Translations under genes and position numbers: made by a program
NCBI RefSeq assembly: GCF_049243985.1
Contig: NC_135375.1
Location: 58,424,674-58,488,673, forward strand
DNA length: 64,000 nt
Direction: 5' to 3'
DNA from: Paroedura picta
Lineage: Eukaryota > Chordata > Lepidosauria > Squamata > Gekkonidae
Notes under the pieces: generated by a model
The model's input: the letters and a program-made list of their open reading frames with translations, nothing else
Database searches by the model: none
Told to the model about the DNA's origin: nothing
Shown here: positions 11,501 through 26,500 of the stretch, in pieces
How the letters are laid out: every line of letters begins with the position of its first letter
Numbering within the stretch: position 1 is the first letter of the stretch

Positions 11501-14500
11501 TTCACATTCACCTGAAAATCACATTAATAATGGCTCATCTCTAAAACTTTATTTTAAATTATATTAGTTTCACAGCATTGTTAGGTTATTATTTGTTAAC
11601 TTTTAAATATCATGTAAAATTAATAATCCTGTTACCTCTGGCCTTATATTTTGATTAAAATCAAAATCCTTTTGGTATTTCTGTGACATAGGAACAATTT
11701 CTTGCCATAGAGATTTCCTTCTTTATTGACATATTTGATTCAGAAGCGTTCTTAGCTTCTTTCCTACCAGTATCCCTTGATCAATTTTAAAGGTGTAATA
11801 GATCATAATTACAGAAAAATGTAGATAATATTGAAATAGGGTGAGTGTTTATATTTTAAATTCTGCACACATCAATAACATTTAGACAAGCATCAGCAAA
11901 AAATGAGTAAAAGATCAGAAATGGATGAAAGTAAAAAAGTAGGAATTTAACTTCATCCTATCTTTGGTCATATTAATTAATTTAAAGCAGTGCAGATTTA
12001 AAACTACTATTATCAACACTAAATTTTTAAGAAACCTGAATGTTAACATAAAGCCCTGGGTATTTTAAAATTGTAACAATTCTATTGAATAACTATTTGT
12101 AGATTAAGAAACATTAATTTCACTTAACTTATTTGTATCCAGGTATTACATGTTTATCACAGTACAATTTAAGTTAAATGAGTTGCATTTGCTGGTGGAT
12201 GAAGAGAGACATACTATTTAAAAAAATATCTATTGAAGGACGTAGTATAGTGGTAACATTTATAGTAGAACATTTTAAAGTGCAGCATCTGTCCCGTAAC
12301 CTTGCCCTCCTTTCCGTCCTCTGCACTATATATTATACAATAAAAAACTGAGCTTCAGATTTCTTCCCTTAAATATAATTCTTTGGAATAAACGGTTAAC
12401 CCAAGACTAAGTTATGTTCCAGATGGAGCCCAATTGGATGCATCTTGAAAGTTCAACATCTCTTGTTTCAGAAGCACTGACGTGAAATCCAGATACCATT
12501 ATTTACTGACATATTTGATTCAGAAGCTTTCTTAGCTTCTTTCCTACCAGTACCCCTGCAAACTGAAGCTTCACTTTAGTTTATTTCAATAAAAAAATCT
12601 GCGAACAAAAGTGATCAAGGAAAGCATAAAGGCAGCAGCACCCCTTGCTGTTGCTGTCCCTCCCCCCAGCAAGCAGTATATGGAGGTAAATATTGAGCTC
12701 ATGTATAATCCTGACACACTGTAACTGTGGATGTGATGTGAAAGATTCTGAGTTAAGTTCTTTTACTGGTTTTAACCACAACTAGTGGCTTTGCTAATGT
12801 ATAGAACTGGGAAAACAAATGCATCCTCTTTACCTTCCATGATCCATGTAAATCTCCCACCATACCTCAGGACTACCTCAGCAGGCTGTCAAAAGATGAC
12901 CAAAGTGGTTGGGTGGGTTCCTAAGGGAGTAGTGATCCTTCAGGTATGTTGGCTCCAAACCATATAGGGCTCTGAAAGTCAAGACCAGCACCTTGAATTG
13001 TACCTGGAAACAGATTGGAAGCCAGTGTAGATAAGCCAAGACCAGAGGTCCCTTAACATCTATGCCAATCAGCACCCTGGCTGCAGTGTTCTGTACCAAT
13101 TGAAGTTTCCAAGCACTTTTTAAGGGCAGCCCCACAGAGTGGGGGCATTTTCTCCTAGTGAACTGATCTGTTACCTGGAAATCAATTGTACCTCTGGGAG
13201 ATCAACTCCCACCAAGAGGTCAGCAACCCTAGAGAAATCCTAATTATGAATTTCTTGCTTCATATGTACATTGTCAGGAAGGCAGAGTGTCAAAGAATTG
13301 AGGCTTTTGAATTCTGGTGCTGGAGAAGACTCTTGCGAGTCCCTTGGACTGCAAGGCGGACAAACCGGTCAGTCCTAGAGGAGATCAGCCCTGACTGCTC
13401 CTTAGAAGGCCAGATCCTGAAGATGAACTCAAATACTTTGGCCACCTCATGAGAAGGAAGGACTCCCTGGAGAAGAGCCTAATGCTGGGAGCGACTGAGG
13501 GCAAAAGAAGAAGGGGGTGACAGAGAATGAGGTGACTGGATGGAGTCACTGAAGCAGTAGGTGCAAACTTAAATGGACTCCGGGGAATGGTAGAGGACAG
13601 GAAGGCCTGGAGGATCATTGTCCATGGGGTCGCAATGGGTCGGACACGACTTCGCACCTAACAGCAACAATATACATTGTCCCTCAGTGTTCATATCAGT
13701 GGGGCTCACTATGAGCCTGACTTCCTGCTACCATCACAATTCAGTGCATACCAATAAATCAAGTTATAGGTCAGCCATTATAGGTCACCATTCCCATTTT
13801 AACTGCATGCATATAGCCATTCATCAGTTGACATATAAAATAATAAAAGGCATTTTTATAGTGCAGAATCACCTAGGAGTTTTGGGGGAGAGGATATTTT
13901 GAGATCTAGCCATAAAGGTTTGTTCACTGTTAAGTTCACAGAACTATTTTTTTTAGAGCTCTATCCCAAAGAGGCCTATTTTAATTGGTAAGAATTCTTC
14001 CAAATCTAGTTCACTGCTTTTATATCTGTCTTTATACTTTAGATAAATTTAATGCCAACTTTATGAGTTGCTTTGTTTTGTTTTACATGTTGGCAATGAG
14101 CAGTCTAGGAAATGTTCTCTAACAGCATTTTTGCATTAATTTCAATTAGTATGACTAACTTCACTGCTGAATTGTATTGCCATCAGCACATCTTGCTCAT
14201 TATGCTCACTGAAAGGAATGGAGAAGAACACATGTGCAGTGCTATGTTACAATGGAATATATCCAGCCACAAATTTGAAAGACTTAAGTTTATGGAAGAG
14301 GAGTTAATAATTCACTCCTCCCACTGCAGAACCACACTGTGATCCCTATGCTGTTCTCAAGGATCTGTTGATCCCCCAGCAGGAGTGAACTGGGAAGTTA
14401 AAACAGCCCCGGATTAAGCCAAATGGAATGGTTACTGGAGTGCTAAAATCCAATGCTAGAAGGATAGTCAACTAAGCACCACCAAAAATGAGCTCACCTA

Positions 14501-17500
14501 ATTGCTTTCTGATTGTAACACAAAATGTTGCAGTGGTTGAGCAGCCATCAAATTATCACTGCTGCTAAAGGATCTGAACCAAATGGTCCATAAGGTTGCT
14601 GGGAACTAGTTCTGTTTGCTTCTAGAGTACCACCATTACTTTTCCTGGAAGTTAAGTGGTCAGTCAACACCTGCTCCCTAGGAACAAAATTACAGGGGTC
14701 AGGGGGCTGCAGCAAGATACATCATTGTTTTTCAAAATGGACTTTGGGGGGAGGAACCACAAGTTGGTATGAAAATGGAGCTTGCTCAATTTTCTAGAAA
14801 TGGGAGCAAAGACTTTTCATCTAGGTATAAGCACATGGAACTGGCTTTAAACTCTTTCAAAAGTTGTAAAACTCAGTCAACTAGCACCTAGATCACCTCA
14901 GAATTTTAGCAAAAAATTGTACAATTAGTAGCTCAGCCCTTAGTACTCTGACTGGTTGAGTGAACAAAGGAAATACGTTATTGCAGCCATTGTTAATAAT
15001 AAAATTCAGCTATTTTTTCCAGTTCCCTTCCTACCCCACTGAGCTTGCTATCTCAAAGTTATTAATCAGGGATGAAATCTCTTGCTATCGCTTGTGCATA
15101 CCCTTTCCCAAGCTAGGCATGCAATTGGTAAAATTTGGGTCAGGGGCTTGCAAGTTTTGGTCTTATAGAACTTTCATTGTATATACATGAACTTGTAGGC
15201 CATGTATATCCAATAAAAGGACTGGCTTGGATCCAGTGGCAAGGTCTTTGAGGAACAGCATTTCAAGTGCCATTTTGGATTACAATGGAAGGGGAAGGCA
15301 AGAAGATACAGCTCTGCAGGAGGAATTCTCCATTGAATCCTAGCCAATTTTCTTAAATGTAAATAGTAGATTATAAAGATTGGCTATTATGTAATAACTC
15401 TGGACTATACAGCACATTAAATGACATTGCCTATGGATACGCATATGTGAAAAGTTGACACTGATGTAAAATAATTAACCAATTTTAACTTTTAGTCTAT
15501 ATATACTTGTGTGTGTTCTATTTCAGGTTTGCCAAAGGCTGCAGTTATCAGTCACATGCAGGTCTTAAAAGGTGCTGCTGGATTATGGGCATTTGGTGCA
15601 ACTCCTGATGACATCATTTATATAACTCTACCTCTTTACCACAGTGCAGCTTCTCTCCTTGGCATTGGTGGATGTATTGAATTGGGTAAGATGAACAATC
15701 TTTAATAATATCTGTTCCACTTAATATTTCTGGTAAAGTTTTAGAGGAGCAGCGTGTCTCATAGCTTAAGTGCCACTCAGTACTTGTACTGATATTGTAC
15801 CCCCCTGAGGTTCTATTCCTCTTCAGTTCCATCTCCAAATCTTCAGGAGTTTCCCAACCTGAATCTGGTAGCCCTACCCTCTGTCCTCCAACTGGTGGCA
15901 TGGGGAGAATTTGGCAACCTTAGGGCTTCCATACCCCAAAAGAAATGGGAAAGTAAATGGTGTCCCTGACACCTGCTTCCAATCTGAGAGCAGAGAGAAA
16001 ACCAACATTAATTTCTAGGAGATAGCTAATGACCTAAACCTGAGCCCAACCTTCTGTATAGTTTATACTTGCCTGATAGAAGACCACTTTTCATGGCTAC
16101 AGCTCTTCTGTTTCAACTGATTGTTTGTAGTGATACTGGGCCAAAAGATGGGCCATGTGAGTAAGACAAATCCAAAGCAGCAGGCACTTTTTACAAAAAG
16201 GGAAGATAGCCAATACTGGATGAAAGAATGCATGGATACTATGTGTGATCATGCTTTATCTCAAGGACTAGAATATGACTGACTATGGAGTGTTCTTGTG
16301 GTATCAGCAACTATTATGGTAGGTTATTTAAAATAAACTGAGTTGCTTGATAAATAGCCACTGCACCTGGATCTAGTGAGCTGAATTGTCAGCTCTCAGA
16401 ACAGTCCTGGTTGCTAACTCACAGCAGGAACATCTAAAGCCCCCAGTCCTTTGGGGCTGTTTCCCCATTGCCCTCAGTAAAGAACTATATCAAATCAAAG
16501 GCTTCTACAATATTATGAGCACAGTCTTCATAGAAGAGGAATTTTATGGATTTATACTGTAGCATGGAGAGGTGTTTAAAGTTGTATTTAAATATTAGAA
16601 ATCTTTTTTTAGCATTGAAAAACAATTGCATAACAGTAAATCCAAATTCAAATATATTAATCATCCAAGTGTTACTTCATTTTTATAGGTGCAACATGTG
16701 TTCTAAGGAAGAAATTTTCAGCCAGTCAGTTTTGGAGTGATTGCAAAACATATAATGTTACTGTTATTCAATACATTGGGGAGCTGTGTCGTTACCTTTG
16801 CAAACAACCTGTGGTAAGTTCAAACAAAATAATATTTCATGCAGAATTTTGGGGTGGCTTTTTGTTGTTGTTGCAAAACTATAAATATATGTAATTTCTT
16901 TAGACAAAAAATGGATATGTGTTTATTAAAAAGCAGCATTTTGTCATACTCCAGTTCTCCAAAGTAAGCTTCTTCATGAGGTCCTTTGATATCAACCAGA
17001 ACATTTGTCTACAGGGAGCTTCAGTAGTTATAACAGCCATTTAGAACAATTTTAATCCAAAAGATTAGGAAAATCTTCTTTGGGATTCTTGGACATACAT
17101 TAATAATTGCCATTCCTATGTTTTATGAATTCCTGGCAGTCCAAGAACATAATGTGCACAGTTGTTTGTTGTACTTGGAAAAGCCAATTTATAGTAGGAG
17201 TGGACTGCATTTACAAGATATAGCCTGATCTTGTCAGATCTCAGAAACTTGGTAGCTGAGTAGCAATTAAGGAGAGTGACAGTTATGGAGAGAGGCAAAA
17301 CGATGCCACAGTCATAGTGGGGGAAAGGTCCAGCTTCACAAGAATAGTTCTCTCAGGGCTTCTACTTTCTTACAAGAAAAGGCACTGTTTCCCGTGTTGT
17401 CTTAAAAGGACTGGGACATGTGCTAATGATGTCACACATGCTGGATGTGGGTCAGTGAAAGTAAGAGGGAAACAGCAACACCCCTTTCACAGAGAATCAG

Positions 17501-20500
17501 GACTGACTGGTGGGTGTGATTGCAGTGTCATGGAATGCACAGACAAACTCTTCTGTTTTAAGGATTCTTACCATACATACCTACCTTCACTCTGTGGCTC
17601 AAGGCTTCTCTTCCATCTAGCTAATCTGCAAACATAAAATTTTGTGTCTATTATTTGAATCCCATAACAAAAACTACCTTCTCTCTTCTCTCTTCTGACT
17701 CATGCTCATCATTGGACTAAGCTTGCTTCAAAAGGACTTCTGGACCTTTCTTGGGTTATTATCTGAAACTCTTCCTAGATTCTCTTTTCTGACCTTTGAG
17801 TTAGTCTAGCTGGATATTTGGACTCCATGAGCCATCTCAGAGAACATCCCAAATTAGAAAGGGAAAAATCTCCTTCTATGCTCCTTGCTTTTCTCTTCTC
17901 CCCCTCATTAGCCTGCTTTACTCTCTGAGATATATAGTGTCAGTAAATGTTGTGAATACTGCAATATAGAACAAGCAGATATGGGCTGTTTCATATTCTT
18001 GTGTATTGTCGTATACCTGAATATTATTCTTGCATGCCTTTATCTTGGTTTCTCTCAATAAACTTTAATTGTTCTACTGAATTCTTGTATCTGTCTTCAA
18101 TCAAAGTTCACATAAGAGTTCCTTCACTTTGTAAAAAGTTCCTTAAAATAGTATGTTGGTTTTGGTGCAGGTTTTTGAGTGTTAAATCTTAAACAAACAG
18201 CTCCTGCATGGACAAGAAATCAGAGATGGCCAAGGAGCAGTTTGTTTGACTATTTTGTGTGATTAAGTCCAGTTTGGTAACTGGGCTCATTCACAGAAGA
18301 AACATATCTTACTGGCACAAGATAACAGTGACTGGCCCTGTTTGTATTTTTTAATTTGTGTGGAAGTCATATTACTCAATTACTATAATTTTATATGACT
18401 TCCAGGGTATAGTTAAGGTGCTATCAGGATATTTCCAGAATACATCATGATGCTTGCAGATCTGTAACTTGGCAGTGCACTCTTGTTTCCTGACTCTAAT
18501 TATTTCATCCCAAGGCTTTCTGATTGATTCTAACTTCAACATATCTTCTGCCTCAAGATGCCTTTGAATTGCTCTAGGATCACTTTACACTAGACTTTAG
18601 CAACTGTGATTTTGTAAAATATGAACACTGCAGTAGTTAGCTATTTTTAAGTAATCTGGCTCCTTGTGAGAGATATTTAGAATGAACAAATCTTTGTCCA
18701 TGAAAAATAAAAAATAGAAACAAAGTTTACCTGCATGCAAAATTGGTCACTAGAGAGTTTCAATTTTTGTAGGCTATGAATGCACCATTCAGTTTGAGTT
18801 GGGTTATTTCCCCTCCCTTTGTTCATTACTGAACAAAAGGCTACAATAGACGTCTCTTTGTTTTTGTGTTTAGTCTGGTGTTACCAAGATTTACATTTGA
18901 ATACCAAGTACTCAGTGACCTCAGTAAGGGGAACCAAAGAGGGACAACTAACATCAATTTGAGCTTCAATTAAGCAAGCAATCCTTTACAAAGTAAACAT
19001 TAAGTGAAGTCTATTTTAGTTGCAAATAAACAAAATGATATAGTTAGAACAAGAAAACAATGATGGGCTTATCAGTTTTCACAATAATAACCTCAGTTAT
19101 AATTTGTTATGATTAATATACTTAATCATAGAATCATAGAGTTGGAAGGGGCCATACAGGCCATCTAGTCCAACCCCCTGCTCAACGCAGGATCAGCCCT
19201 AAGCATCCTAAAGCATCCAAGAAAAGTGTGTGTATTTGCTTGAAGACTGCCAGTGAGGGGGAGCTCACCACTTCCTTAGGCAGCCTATTCCACTGCTGAA
19301 CTACTCTGACTGTGAACATTTTTTTCCTGATATCTAGCCTATATCATTGTACTTGAAGTTTAAACCCATTAGTGCGTGTCCTCTCCTCTGCAGCCAACAG
19401 AAACAGCATCCTGCCCTCCTCCAAGTGACAACCTTTCAAATACTTAAAGAGGGCTATCATGTCCCCTCTCAACCTCCTTTTCTCCAGGCTGAACATTCGC
19501 AAGTCCCTCAACCTATCTTCATAGGGCTTGGTCCCTTGGCCCCAGATCATCCTCGTCGCTCTCCTCTGTACCCTTTCAATTTTATCTACGTCCTTCTTGA
19601 AGTGAGGCCTCCAGAACTGCACACAGTACTCCAAGTGTGGTGTGACCAGTGCCGTATACAATGGGACTATGACATCTTGTGATTTTGATGTGATGCCTCT
19701 GTTGATACAGCCCAAAATGGCATTTGCCTTTTTTACCGCTGCATCACACTGCCTGCTCATGTTTAGTTTACAATCCACAAGTACCCCAAGGTCTCGTTCA
19801 CATACAGTGTTACCTAGAAGCGTATCCCCCATCCAGTAGTCATGCTTTTCATTTTTCTGACCCAGATGCAGAACTTTACACTTATCTTTATTAAATTGCA
19901 TCTTGTTCTCATTTGCCCATTTTTCCATTTTTGATCCTAGTCAAATGTTTGACAACAAAGGAAGTTATAACTACATACTACTTCAAACAGGTTTGTCACA
20001 ACTGATTTAAGCTTCATTATTTTCAGTGAAATTTAGCAACATGAAGATTTAGCTGAATCAGAGCTCAAGCGTTTTTGAAGACATTTTTAAATCTATTGAA
20101 TATTTGTTATAATCAAAACTGTATTATCTATGAAGTTGCCGTGAATTACTTCAGTCTATTATTTCTATGCTACCTCTCCAGAGACTTGCTTGAGGTAGCT
20201 TATGATTAAAATAACAGTCATACATCCTTATACCTCAATCATGTTTGCTTTGCACCTCCAGTGTCTTGATACTTAACCCATTTTCATTTAAAAACAGCAT
20301 CAGGGAATCCTGTTTTCTCTCTTTGTCTATCCATCCATCCATCAGTCCCTAGTGAGAGAAAAAAGTCTGGCAATGCATCTTCTCTAATAGGACTATTTGC
20401 TACTCGTGAAGGCCAGTTTCTCTAAAGCTACATGGGGAAATAGTTACATTGCCATATTCTAGTATTCAGCTTCAGTTAAAGTCACCCCTCCCTATCCATA

Positions 20501-23500
20501 ATTGTTTTAAAAAAAGTTGGAGGTTTTAGGAGATCTGATTTCTTGTAATTTGATCTTTTGTGTTTCATATAGAAAAGATACTTTTAATTGAAGTTGCCAG
20601 GAATTTGACTTAGGACATAGCATACATAGAAGATGTCTGTCTTTGAGTATGATTCGTTTCCATTAAAATACTTTAAGGACCAAGTTTTATGTCTTTCCAT
20701 GCAGCCAGACTTGTCTTGGACCACCCACACAATGAATTGTTGGTGGGGGGAAAAAAGGTTTTGCTGTTTTTAAAAAAATGTTACAACCCCACAATTTTTT
20801 TAACCAAAAACAGAAATTGAGTGACTATAACCAGTAAGGCCCCTCTCATATCCTGTCCAACAGTATGAAATAAACTATTGTCTCTCTCCAACTTCACCTA
20901 TTAGGAGGCACTGCTCTTCAGCTATGAATATAGGTGACTGGAAGAGTACAGCATAGTTCAGGATGAGGCTCTGGTTCTTGTTCTGTAATTATAGTAAGAC
21001 TAGAATGAAAGCCCATTGCAGCAGAGAATGCAACAAGAGCTAGGGCGGGTTTGGTGGGGCTGGCAGGCAGCTGGGTTTCGGCTGGGCGGGCAAGGGCTAG
21101 CAGTTTCTCAATGGCAGGGCTGGCAGGGTGGGGTGGAGGTAGTGGGCAAGGCTCCCAGTGTTCCTGGGAGTGGCAGAAGCCGAGGCATATTCCCTGTCAG
21201 TGGCTAGGCCCACAAAGCCACTGCTGCCAGAATGCCAGCCCCTCCCGCCGGGAAGCAGAAAGTGGGCGGGAGGCGTTGGAGCAGGCAGGAAAGTGTCCAG
21301 GCACATCCAGGGCAGCAAACAGGGCAAGACAGAGCACAACGGGAAAGGTGAGGGGGCATAGAGGGCAGCCAGGGGGGAGGGGTGGCCCCTTGAACATGAA
21401 GGCAGAGAGAAGGACACTTGGGGCTGGTGGGCGGGTGGTTTCCAGCCAGGTCGGCAAAAGGGCTGGCGAGGCCAGTGCCTCCCTAGCAGTGGGTTTCGCA
21501 GTGTGGGGCTTGAGGCGGCAGGCAGGGCTTCCTTAGTCAGTGGGAACAGCAGAAGCTTTGGCACACTCCCTGTCAGCCTGCAGGGCAGGGGGTTGAGTGG
21601 CAGGCTGGCCAGGTGCTGCGGGAGCTGCAGTGCCTGGAGAGCATCTGGCCACGAGGCCACATGTGCACCTCAGGGGTGAGCACTCCAGGGGCCGGCCCAA
21701 TCCAGATACACCCAGGTTTGCTGAGCATACCTGTATCGGCCAGTGGGCCAGACAGGGCCCGGATACTGCTCCTCCCACGTGGCTCTTACAAAATATTAAG
21801 AGCCACTAATGGTTACAGATGGACATGCAGAGAAGGTTCGGAGAGGAAATAAACAAAGAAGGGATGGGTTCATTTTAACTATTTGCTCTTAAAATTCCTT
21901 TCAGAAAGAAGGAGAAAGACATCACCAAGTTCGCCTAGCAGTTGGAAATGGAATAAGGTCTGAGGTCTGGAAAGAGTTCATAATCCGATTTGGTGATATT
22001 AAAATATGCGAACTGTATGGTGCAACTGAAGGAACAATCTGTTTTATGAATCACACAGGCAAAGTGGGATCTGTGGGTCGAACCAATTTCTTTTATCAGG
22101 TAACTATTTATATGTGGTATGCTACATTACCTAAATTCAGATATTTCACAAATATATGACTCACTCAAAGGAAAACTATACCCCATACAAAATTAAGCTC
22201 TGAACCTTCTAAAATGCTAGTGCAGTGGTCTTAAACCTATAGGTTGGGACCCTCAGGTGGGTTGCCAACTACATGATGTTATGGTTATATTTATTGTATT
22301 GTGAAGAGGAGTAAGAAAAGTTCGCTCAGCAGTAGAGAAGGATATTTTTGGGGGGAGGTATACACAAGCAGGAATGTAAAGTCAAATGGGTAGTAATGTG
22401 AAGTCAAATGGGCCTTAGGAAGTCTGAGCAATAATAAAGCTAGTGGAGGTGACAGCATTCCAGTTGAACTATTCAAAATCTTAAAAGACGATGCAGTAAA
22501 AGTGCTACACTCAATATGCCAGCAAATTTGGAAAACTCAAAAGTGGCCACAGGATTGGAAAAGGTCAGTTTACATTCTAATCCCAACGAAGGGCAATGCC
22601 AAAGAATGTTCAAACTACCACACCATTGCACTCATTTCCCATGCTAGGAAAGTTATGCTCAAAATCCTACAAGCTAGGCTCCAGCAATATGTGGACCGAG
22701 AACCGCCAGAATTACAGGCAGAATTCTGAAGAGGCAGAGGAACTGGAGATCAAATTGCCAACATACACTGGATCATGGAGAAAGCTAGGGAGTTCCAGAA
22801 GAACATCTACTTCTGCTTCATGCTAAAGGCTTCGATTGTGTGGAGCACATCAAATTGTGGCAAGTTCATAAAGAGCTGGGAATACCAGAGCATCTTATCT
22901 GTCTCTTGAGAAGCCTATATGCAGGTCAAGAAGCAAGAGTGAGAACCGGGCATGGAATCACTGGTTCAAAATTGAGAAAGGAGCTTGGCAAGGCTGTATA
23001 CTGTCGCCTTGCCTATTTAACTTGTATGCAGAGCACATCATGAGAAAGGTGGGGTTAGATGAGTCACAAATTGGGATCAAGATTGCAGGGAGAAATATCA
23101 ACAATCTCAGATATGCAGATGATATCACTCTAATGGCAGAAAGCGAAAATGAACTAAATGGTGAAGGAAGGAGAGTGCAAAAGTTGGCTTGAAACTCAAC
23201 ATCAAGAAAACGAAGATCATGGCATCCAGCCCTCTCAATTCCTGGCAAATAGATGGGGAAGAAATGGAGGTAGTGACAGATTTTGTTTTCCTGGGCTCCA
23301 AGATCACTGCAGATGGGGACTGCAGCAAAGGAGAGGAAAGCTATGGCTCCCGGAGAGGAAAGCTATGGCAAATCTAGACAGCATCCTAAAAAGCAGACAT
23401 CACCCTGCCAGCAAAAGTGCTTTTAGTCAAGGCTATGCTCAGTTGCGATGTATGGCTGTGAAAGTTGGACGATAAGGAGCGTCAAAGAATTGAGGCTTTT

Positions 23501-26500
23501 GAACTCTGGTGCTGGAGAAGACTCTTGAGAGTCCCTAGGACTGCAAGGCGAACAAACCGGTCAGTCCTAGAGAAGAACAGCCCTGACTGCTCCTTAGAAG
23601 GCCAGATCCTGAAGGTGAAACTCAAATATTTTGGCCACCTCATGAGAAGGAAGGACTCCCTGGAGAAGAGCCTAATGCTGGGAGTGGTTGAGGGCAAAAG
23701 AGGAATGGGACGACAGAGAATTAGGTGGCTGGATGGATTCACTGAAGCAGTCGGTGCGAACTCCAGGGAATGGTAGAGGACAGGAAGGCCTGGAGTATCA
23801 TTGTCCATGGGGTTGCAATGGTCAGATACAACTTTCCACCTAACAACAATACAGAAGTAAGTTCAGAGACACCACTCTTTGCCTCTTATTCTGGCCTGAT
23901 ATGGCCACTGCCTATTCTGGTCATTCCTCTAAACCTCTATTTGTGCTTGCAGCACAGAAACACCCCTCCCCTTCCCACAAGTGAGGTTGCGTTTCAGGCT
24001 CCTTTTCATTGGATCCTATGCAGCCCATTGGGCATTAAAGGTGGTTTCTGCATGTGAAGATATTGAAGATCATGTGCTAGTGGATAACACAAGTTAGTCT
24101 TGTTAGATGATACATAAACAGATGTTTGTGCTAATGTGTGTATTAGATTGTTGCCTGATTAATCTAACAATGAAGAAAGTCTACATATTTGGTTACCCGA
24201 TTATTTAAAAAATGTCCTGTGCCACAGCGTTGATTTCTTAGGACATATTTGTTTTGAGAGCACTAAGTCCTTTGTATACCTTATTTATATCTGCCGAATC
24301 TGCTGAAAACTGTAAGCAGACTCCTAAGTCTGTTGCTTTATTTTTATCGTACTTGTTTCTGAAGTGTCTCTCAGGAGCTTGTTAGATATAAAAGGATCAA
24401 CCCAACCAGCACTTTGACTCCAGTGGAGAAGGGATACATGCACTGTAGCCTGTAGAAAGAATGTTTTGTGTGGGAACATGAATAGTTTGAGCAGGGAACT
24501 CATTAGCATAGCAAGCAGTAAACAAGCCTAATTTATAACAGTGCATCGTGGTAAACTTTCAAAATATGTTATCAAGAGGTTTCTGCTGTGTAGTGCCTAA
24601 TAGAATGATACAATGGATGGCATGGCATAGCTGATCCTATGCATGCCAAGCAGCAAGTTAAAAAAACAATCAATCCCAGGAATGGTAGAAGCAGAATTGT
24701 AATTACATGACTGTATACCCCTCGGAGCCCCGCAGCAACTTCACATATCTAGGGCCCTTTCTGCACCAGAGTTTCCCAGGGGGGTTCTCCATGCATTCCT
24801 GCCTGATTATTTTCCCCATTCCGTATTCCACCCTGCTATCTAAGCAGATGTTCCTCAGGGGGTTTTGTTTGTTTGTTCTGCACTGATTTTCCAGCCTTCT
24901 GGTTTCAGCATGCATTCTGTGCACTGCCAGAGAGCCAGTTTGGTGTAGTGGTTAAGAATGCGGACTTCTAATCCGGCATGCCAGGTTCTGTTCTGCACTC
25001 CCCTACATGCAACCAGCTGGGTGACCTTGGGCTCGCCACGGCACTGATAAAACTGTTCTGACTGGGCACTGATATCAGGGCTCTCTCAGCCTCACCCACC
25101 CCACAGGGTGTCTGTTGTGGGGAGAGGAATGGGAAGGTGACTGTAAGCCGCTTTGAGCCTCCTTTGGGTAGGGAAAAGCAGCATATAAAAACCAACTCTT
25201 AATCATAGAATCATAGAGTTGGAAGGGGCCATACAGGCCATCTAGTCCAACCCCCTGCTCAACGCAGGATTAGCCCTAAGCATCCTAAAGCATCCAAGAA
25301 AAGTGTGTATCCAACCTTTGCTTGAAGACTGCCAGTGAGGGGGAGCTCACCACCTCCTTAGGCAGCCTATTCCACTGCTGAACGACTCTGACTGAGAAAA
25401 ACTTTTTCCTGATATCTAGCCTATATCGTTGTACTTGAAGTTTAAACCCATTACTGCGTGTCCTTTCCTCTGCAGCCAGCAGAAACAGCATCCTGCCCTC
25501 CTCCAAGTGACAACCTTTCAAATACTTAAAGAGGGCTATCATGTCCCCTCTCAACCTCCTTTTCTCCAGGCTGAACATTCCCAAGTCCCTCAACCTATCT
25601 TCATAGGGCTTGGTCCCTTGGCCCCAGATCATCTTCGTCGCTCTCCTCTGTACCCTTTCAATTTTATCGATGTCCTTCTTGAAGTGAGGCCTCCAGAACT
25701 GCACACAGTACTCCAGGTGTGGTCTGACCAGTGCCGTATACAATGGGACTATGACATCTTGTGATTTTGATGTGATGCCTCTGTTGATACAGCCCAAAAT
25801 GGCATTTGCCTTTTTTACCGCTGCATCACACTGCCTGCTCATGTTTAGTTTACAATCCACAAGTACCCCAAGGTCTCGTTCACACACAGTGCTACCTAGA
25901 AGCGTATCCCCCATCCAGTAGGCATGCTTTTCATTTTTCTGACCCAGATGCAGAACTTTACACTTATCTTTATTAAATTGCATCTTGTTCTCATTTGCCC
26001 ATTTTTCCATTGTGTTCAGATCTCGTTGAACTCTGTCTCTATCTTCCGGAGTATTTGCCAGTCCTCCCAATTTGGTGTCATCTGCAAACTTGATGAGTAG
26101 TCCCTCCACCCCCTCATCTAGATCATTAATAAATATGTTAAAAAGTACCGGGCCGAGCACCGAACCCTGAGGTACCCCGCTACTCACCTCTCTCCAGTCT
26201 GATGAAACACCATTGACAACAACTCTTTGAGTGCGGTTCTCTAACCAATTCCCTATCCACCTAACAATCTGAAAATCCAGATTGCAGTCCTTCAACTTAT
26301 CCATCAGAACATCATGGGGAACCTTGTCAAAAGCTTTACTAAAATCCAAGTAAATGACATCAACCAAATTTCCCCGATCCAGCAAACCTGTTACTTGGTC
26401 AAAAAAGGAAACTAGGTTGGTCTGGCAGGACCTGTTGGAGACAAATCCATGCTGACTTCCTTGGATCACCAAATTGTCCTCCAGATGTTTGCAGATCGCT

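Larger units (their letters stand above)
10258..15526 (+). other. SLC27A6: SLC27A6 intron 2
   Basis: GT-AG intron of 5.3 kb. It holds a tRNA SINE, an L2 fragment, a BovB 3' end and a short hAT-like repeat. 10.8-12.5 kb and 13.7-15.5 kb are AT-rich with no recognisable element, apart from a 54-bp direct repeat (11724 and 12504). Confidence 0.9.
16814..21904 (+). other. SLC27A6: SLC27A6 intron 4
   Basis: 5.1-kb GT-AG intron. It holds a CR1 copy (19.1 kb) and a GC-rich Helitron-like element (21.0-21.8 kb). 16.9-19.1 and 19.95-21.0 kb are AT-rich with no recognised element. Confidence 0.9.

Noticed and set aside
21051-21660. 161- and 187-residue frames
   Set aside because: Same reason: GC-rich repeat DNA, low-complexity translations, no known domain.
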